Shown here in pieces: positions 58,709 to 64,000 of a DNA stretch of 64,000 bases. Made by a program: the position numbers and the translations under genes. Numbering within the stretch: the stretch's first letter is position 1; each line of letters starts with the position of its first letter. Origin of the DNA: Inia geoffrensis. Lineage: Eukaryota > Chordata > Mammalia > Artiodactyla > Iniidae. The notes beneath the pieces are model-generated. The model did not search any database, had not been told where the DNA came from, and saw only the letters and a program-made list of their open reading frames with translations. The stretch lies in contig CM070904.1 in NCBI GenBank assembly GCA_036417435.1, positions 45,205,908 to 45,269,907 of the forward strand. Reading direction: 5' to 3'.

Positions 58709-58901
58709 CAGCGAGTGTCAACATTTGGGTGCATGATATTCTCTAAAGTGCTTGATAAGATTTTAGATTTCTACCCTTGCACCACTTCTACTGAAACTCT
58801 CACTCAGGAGATCTGGGGCAGGGCTCAAAACTTTGCCCTTTTAACCAGGGCCCCGGTTTATTTTGATGCAGGTGTTCCAAATTCACACCTTGAGAAACAC
58901 T
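58709..58901 (+). mobile_element. MER5A-type hAT-Charlie relic
   Basis: Termini CAGCGAGTGTCAAC and CCTTGAGAAACACT are decayed TIRs. The interior includes CTCAGGAGATCTGGGGCAGGG and GATGCAGGTGTTCC in plus-strand MER5A order. Confidence 0.75.
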
Positions 58902-59084
58902 AAATTAAAGGATGTGCTAAATACAGAGGTAGCAGCTCTTGTTGGGGACAGCAGAGATAATATACTCTCTGGTTTTCCCCTCCCTTTCATCAATGTCCTA
59001 GTCAAGCCACAGGGATTGTGAAGAGGTTTCTCTGTGCATATCTTAAACCCTATCCATAGGTAAGAGAGAAAGAAGAGAAAGAAG

Positions 59085-59230
59085 AGTACTCCCCAAGCCT
59101 GGATACACAGTGCAACCACCTGGGGACGTTTAAAAGTATACTGACACTCAGGCTCAGTCCCTCTAGACTTTGACTGGGCGATCCCTAGCAGCATTTTAAG
59201 TTTCCCTGGAGATTCTAATATGCATGGAGG
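59085..59230 (+). mobile_element. MER5A-type fragment
   Basis: GTGCAACCACCTGGGGACG, TCAGGCTCAGTCCCTC and CCCTGGAGATTCTAATATGCA are in plus-strand MER5A order. The ends are missing. Confidence 0.65.
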
Positions 59231-59261
59231 TCGGGGGAGTGGGGGTGGTGGGGGGAGGTGG
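59229..59261. repeat. G-rich tract (possible G-quadruplex)
   Basis: GGTCGGGGGAGTGGGGGTGG followed by TGGGGGGAGGTGG gives at least four G runs of four or more within 33 bp. Confidence 0.85.
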
Positions 59262-60289
59262 AGTTACAAGCAAAAGGAAAGAAGTTATTTAGTATTCACT
59301 GTCACAGGACCTTTGCTAGAAGCTTTCATATCTATATATCCATATATAGAATATATCTATAAACACATCTATGTATATATCTAAATAAACATATATATTT
59401 TAATATTCATGTAGTTTATAAATATTGATAGTAAGCCTAAAGACTGATCAATGACCTAAAGGGAGAGTCAGGATTACAATTTTGAGCTGCTTAATTCAAT
59501 GCCTATGATAATTTTTGGTTTGGTTTGTTTTTAATCCCCAATTCAAATTGTGTGGGTTTTTAAAAATATATTTAACCTGTAATCTGCTACCACCCCTAGA
59601 TCACCTGTCCAATACTAAGATATGCTTTGCGTGGTGGCATGGCCTTCCAGTCAAAAGTTCTATTTTGGAGATGTTATGTAATTTTCTGTTGCACAGTGCT
59701 TGGCATGTATTCAATAATATCAGGTTTTAAAATAGCCTTTCTAGTAGTGTTTTCACAAGCATATGGCTATGTTGTATCTTGAACTGTTACATTCTAAAAA
59801 TATGACAAGTAGAAAAATTAGAGTGTTGACACTAGACATGGTAAAATTGAAGCAAAGATGGCATTATTAGGTGGGGCAAATGAGGTATATTCTTAGTCTC
59901 CAGAACACATTCCTTTGAAGTTGGCTAGTTTTTTGTATGTTAAGAAAGCTAAGAAAAAGAGTAAACAAAAGAACATACTAATGTGGAACTGTACTGTTGA
60001 AGCTAAATGTGAGGTTTAGTCTGTGAAGAATTAAAGAATTAAAGTTATTGCTTTAAATATAAACACATTTTTCTTGCAATCTGAAGCTAAACTCCTCCTG
60101 TCCATTTAGCTTTTGATAAGAATACAGCTTGCTAAAGAAAACTTAAGTAAAATAGTGTAGTTATTAATTTTCTCTTGACATTAAAAAAAAAAAACCTCGT
60201 AAGATACCATTATCTTCAACATTATTGCAACTTTCTACTCAAACTCTTTGCAAAGGCTAGCTTTTGTCTGTGGCCTGTCTCGGCTAGTA
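59262..60289. other. AT-rich sequence, no gene seen
   Basis: TATATCTA-rich low complexity at 59328-59405. Otherwise unassigned. Confidence 0.4.
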
Positions 60290-60400
60290 GACTCTAACCT
60301 CACGAGTGCAGATACCTATTTTATTCACTTCCATATCCCCAGTGCCTAAAGCAGCACTTATCACAGAATGTATGCTCCACAAACATTTATCAAAAGAAAA
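60290..60400 (+). repeat. L2 LINE 3' end relic
   Basis: GACTCTAACCTCACGAGTGCAG, CATATCCCCAGTGCCTAAAGCAG and GCTCCACAAACATTTATC follow the L2 3' end. Confidence 0.65.
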
Positions 60401-61059
60401 AAGGAAAACACACAAGAATGCCTTATCCTTGATGTTCAAATTAGTTTTTTCTTCTAAAATTGCAACCTCAAATGGCCTAAAAGAATAATATATTGAGCTA
60501 AATATTCTTTGGAAACATTCTAATTTTTACATTTAATCTATAATATTATGTGCGTATATATAATAAAATTACACCATAACTGGAACTAGTTTTCTATATG
60601 GTCAAATCCCCTTACATAATTTAAGTGTAGTAATAAACTTTTGGACATTTGACTTTCATAAACATTATAAGGGACATATTAGATAATGAGAAAGGGCAGC
60701 ACCTATTCCTGGGGTTCTACAAGAAAGCTGGTAAAAATCTCTCCGGAAATACCGGCAATACACTTCATAATCAATGTGTCATGAGTTCTGTGATCTAGAA
60801 GACTATTAAGACAGATTCCTGAGTTATTATTAACATGTGCATATGTGTACTTACAGAACACTCAAAAGGGTTCTAACCAGAAAGTAAGATTGAGAGTGGG
60901 AGCCTGCATCCTTTAAGGAGAACCTGTGCTTGATGCCAAGAAGAACTGGAATTTTCTCAGGGAATTATGGGTTCAATTTGAGCTGAGTAGAAAAGAAAAA
61001 AATAAAAACTGCTGACAAGATACCTGAGATGCATTTGCAAAGTCTGCTCCCCACCTCTT
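60401..61059. other. Unassigned sequence
   Basis: AT-rich. No gene or repeat recognised. Confidence 0.4.
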
Positions 61060-61590
61060 ACTGCTTCAAATCTCCTGACTTCCCCACTTCTATTAATAGC
61101 ATCAGTAACTAAGTGCGAAATTTTGATGTCCTATCAGACCTTTTTCTCCCCAAGTTTCCTAAAATCAAACACTCTTTGTTTCCCGATTGACATCTGAATT
61201 TACTGCCCGATTCACACCTGTCTGACCTGTACTTCTGCATCCTTGTTGGTCACCCAGCCAGATGCAGTACATCATGCTGGCCTTGGCAGAAGTTAATCTG
61301 ATTGCATCCTACCTTTATAAACTTGCAATGTTTTCCATCCTCCACAGGAAAATACCCAAATTCCTTAACATATCTCACTTCATTCTGCAACATCCACTGT
61401 TCTAATTATACTTAGTTGCTCACCATGTCCTAAACACATCAGGCACTTTCCACCCACTCTACCTTTAAGCATGTTGCACACACTGCTCCTAGAGGGCTTC
61501 ACCTCTCTCGATATGATGGACTCATAGGCCACTCCACACACGACCCCTTCTAGGAAGCCATTCTAGATTCACAATACAAAATAATTCATT
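61060..61590 (+). repeat. Internal L2 LINE relic
   Basis: CAATGTTTTCCATCCTCCACAGG, ATACCCAAATTCCTTAACATATC, GCATGTTGCACACACTGC and CCCTTCTAGGAAGCCATTC are in the order of the L2 3' ORF/UTR region. Confidence 0.55.
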
Positions 61591-61594
61591 CCAT

Positions 61595-61790
61595 TGCTAG
61601 GCCCCTTGACTCAGTGTCTGGGTTCACATCTTGACTTTATCACCTATAACCTAGACATCCTGATGAAAGTACTTAAACTCTTTCTCCAGAAGCTGCCTCA
61701 TAGAACTGTGAGAATTACAGGAGCTAATATAAGGAAATTACTTAGAGCAGTGCCTGGAAGGTAGGTATTTAATAAATGATATATGATCTT
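61595..61790 (+). repeat. MIR SINE relic
   Basis: GTCTGGGTTCACATCTTGAC, ATAGAACTGTGAGAATTACAGG and AGAGCAGTGCCTGGAAGGTAGG with ATTTAATAAATG follow plus-strand MIR. Confidence 0.65.
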
Positions 61791-61929
61791 CAAAAACATT
61801 CTATGGGCTTTTTCATATTATACTGCCCTACAATTTTCATCCATGCTAGGTTATAAACTAACACAGGAAAAGGCAGTGTTTTATTCTTACGTCTAATACC
61901 CCAAACAGTATCCAACCTAATTTTCGACA

Positions 61930-62760
61930 TTCATTTAATGCCTATTATTCATATACTTGGTGCTACCCCTGGATTTATAAAGAGATAAATGTAATTGTCT
62001 CAATCCTCAAGCAGTTTATAATATATTTTGGGAAATTAACTATACAGAAAACATTGGGAACTATGCTAATTGTTTTCAAAACCAAATGGCAAAAGAGTTC
62101 TATAGACCAAAGACAACACGAGGTGTCAAGGCAGGCACAATTCCTGAAGACAGAAGGAACCGGGAAATATTCTTGTAAAAGGAGAACTTGGAAGCAGTAG
62201 TAAAATGATGGTATATAGGGATGATCACGGTAAGATCGGCGGGGTTTATGCAGAAGGATTTTGTAGGATCTTACTAAAAATCAGTGGTTGCAAACTACAC
62301 CATTTACAGGTAAAGTAGATAAAGCAGATCAGGTCTAAGCAGTAAGAACGTGGGGATCTGGGCAAACTTTCTGAGTAAAGGAGGCAGCCATCCCCCAGCT
62401 GTAATAAAACTACTGTCCCACAGGGATGGGTAGCAATGTTGCTAGAACATGTGCTTAAAAATGAGATCTCTTCTGATTTTTAAATAGGACTATTTTCAAC
62501 ATTTTAAAACATTGTAGATCAAACAAATTATGCTTGTCAAAGACTGTTGTCTCTGGATGCCAACTTCTAACTTCTGGAAAAGTTTGAAGTGGCCATGCAT
62601 AGGTCTAATTACCAGGTGATACATTTATAATTCATACATTAGTAAGGAGCCATCGAAGACTTTTAAACAGAAGTGTTACATGCTCAGGAATATTTTAAGC
62701 AGATTGTTCCAGAATATTGTTTGTAAGATGGATTATTGAAAAGAATTGAGAAACAAAATG
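61930..62760 (+). repeat. Old unnamed dispersed repeat, long copy
   Basis: It starts ATTCATTTAATGCCTATTATTC, includes CCTCAAGCAGTTTATAATATATTTTGG, and near the 3' side GGAGCCATCGAAGACTTTTAAAC and AGTGTTACATGCTCAGG. It is the same family as 13090-15240 and 40682-42740. Confidence 0.42.
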
Positions 62761-64000
62761 TACAGTTTAGAAATTATCTTAATCCAGGTTGAACCATTAA
62801 GGCCCCAACTAAGGTGTTAGTTATGAGACTGTAAAGGGAGTGATCGAAGGTTCAAAGCAAACCACTTGAGCCCCTCTCTAATTTTAGTTGATTCAAATTA
62901 GTTTTTTGTCTGCCCAAGTTGTGCTCATTGCTCCCATTTCTCTTATTTTCTCCTTTAATCAAGAGAGTTACATAACTGGGCTCATTATGAGAAAGCCACG
63001 TCTCACCAAATGAACCTTGCCATTTTGTGTAATAATTATAGCACAAAAGGAAAGGTTAATCTGATTATACCTAATAGGATAAACAGAGCATTTTCGACAT
63101 CTGTGCTAAGTAGTCCTGACTATTTCTTATATGTCCTCAAACGAGTAAGTACAATCATATATGATTTTCAGGAACAGTCATCTTTGCACTTAGGCTTTTG
63201 AAAATTATAAAGAGCATAAATAAGCAGCTATCATTTCCAACCTAAGGACAGAATATCACATTGTAAAATGTGTGAGATGTTATAAGGGACCTTTTGGCTG
63301 AAGATTTTGCATGCTGTTACCAAGACATCCAGGAAAGACAAATCCGTGCTTCCTGTTCAGTGATAAAGCATCATTACCTGGCTTTTCCTCTCCAGGGTGT
63401 TACATTAAAAAGCAATGGTTAATCTATGGCTCATGGTAGTCTGTTTTTATGTATTAATAACACAATGATTATGGCTATTTCTTTCTTATGAAATTAAAAG
63501 CTTTCACAGAACATCAGTCGACTCAGCAACGATGTGCATTACTCCCAATACAGAGAGAAAACCATTATAGACCTGTGCCAAGCCACTTCAGATTGCTGGC
63601 TCATTTCTGAGTTTTAGAGGGATATTATTTTTAATTTTCGAGTCCTTTCATTCAACTCTCACACACCAATCCCTGTCTTGAGCTTTCTGAAATGAATCCT
63701 GCAGGCAGCAAAATCAACTAGTCATTTCATCCCTAATCATGCACGGGTTTTAGCACTTTCCCACAATGGTATTGTTGAGGATGAATATGAAGGAAACCCA
63801 CGAGTGAGGGAAGGGGGTTATATGGGCCTAACTGGCCTTGCTCATTTGCAATTGGGCTGCTTATGCTGGTTTCAGGTAGTAATTCAATCTCGCCACAGTA
63901 GTCTTCAACTATCCTCATATACTCTCATGCAAAAAAATCTCTCATTACAAAGGATGTCTGAAGTTGCCACCCCCAGCCCTACCATTGTTAACATTTCCTC
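62761..64000. other. Unassigned sequence to window end
   Basis: No gene, RNA or named repeat recognised. The short frames (62852, 63010, 63733) show no domain features. Confidence 0.4.

Overview
The window is mammalian nuclear DNA, almost certainly from a whale or dolphin. The main evidence is eight tRNA-Glu-derived CHR-type SINEs, recognisable by the GGCTTCCCTGGTGGCGCAG head, the A and B boxes and the CCGCGTACCGCAAAA end. No ruminant Bov-B or Bov-tA element was seen. Mammal-wide relics (MIR, L2, L3/CR1, MER5A, MaLR LTRs) fill in the older layers. There is no prokaryotic gene, rRNA, functional tRNA or CRISPR array, and no host protein-coding exon I can support. The region looks like a gene desert or a large intron.

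Layout: 1-17463 is AT-rich sequence with CHR SINEs, MIR/L2/MER relics, a rearranged L1 3' fragment (5209-5985) and an unidentified decayed coding-like stretch (6382-7140). At 17478-24790 lies a full-length L1 (here L1-A) with intact ORF1 (301 aa) and ORF2 (1272 aa), flanked by a perfect 14-bp target-site duplication. After 640 bp of older sequence comes a second near-full-length L1 of the same lineage and strand (L1-B, 25458-32613). It has a perfect 13-bp duplication but broken reading frames. A third, 5'-truncated L1 end follows (32648-33105). Then come an L3/CR1 fragment split by a SINE (35575-36800), several older L1 ends (37440-39062, 41033-41930, 43370-43800), an old unnamed dispersed repeat interrupted by younger insertions, a MaLR element with internal region and 3' LTR (46510-48585), and MIR/L2/MER5A-studded sequence to the end.

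The only reading frames that look functional are L1-A ORF1 and ORF2. Together they would form the L1 ribonucleoprotein: ORF1p is the RNA-binding chaperone, and ORF2p the endonuclease and reverse transcriptase that carries out target-primed reverse transcription. The same machinery explains the SINE copies, which borrow ORF2p, and the small tail-only and short poly(A) insertions described below. I found no new multi-gene system. The most notable signals are the apparently competent L1, its remodelled 5' UTR (a 261-bp tandem duplication, a deletion and an expanded pyrimidine tract), the directly repeated L1 pair, an L1 end carrying an inverted copy of its own target flank, and an insertion consisting of little more than a poly(A) tail. 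Boundaries of ancient repeats were judged by eye and are approximate.
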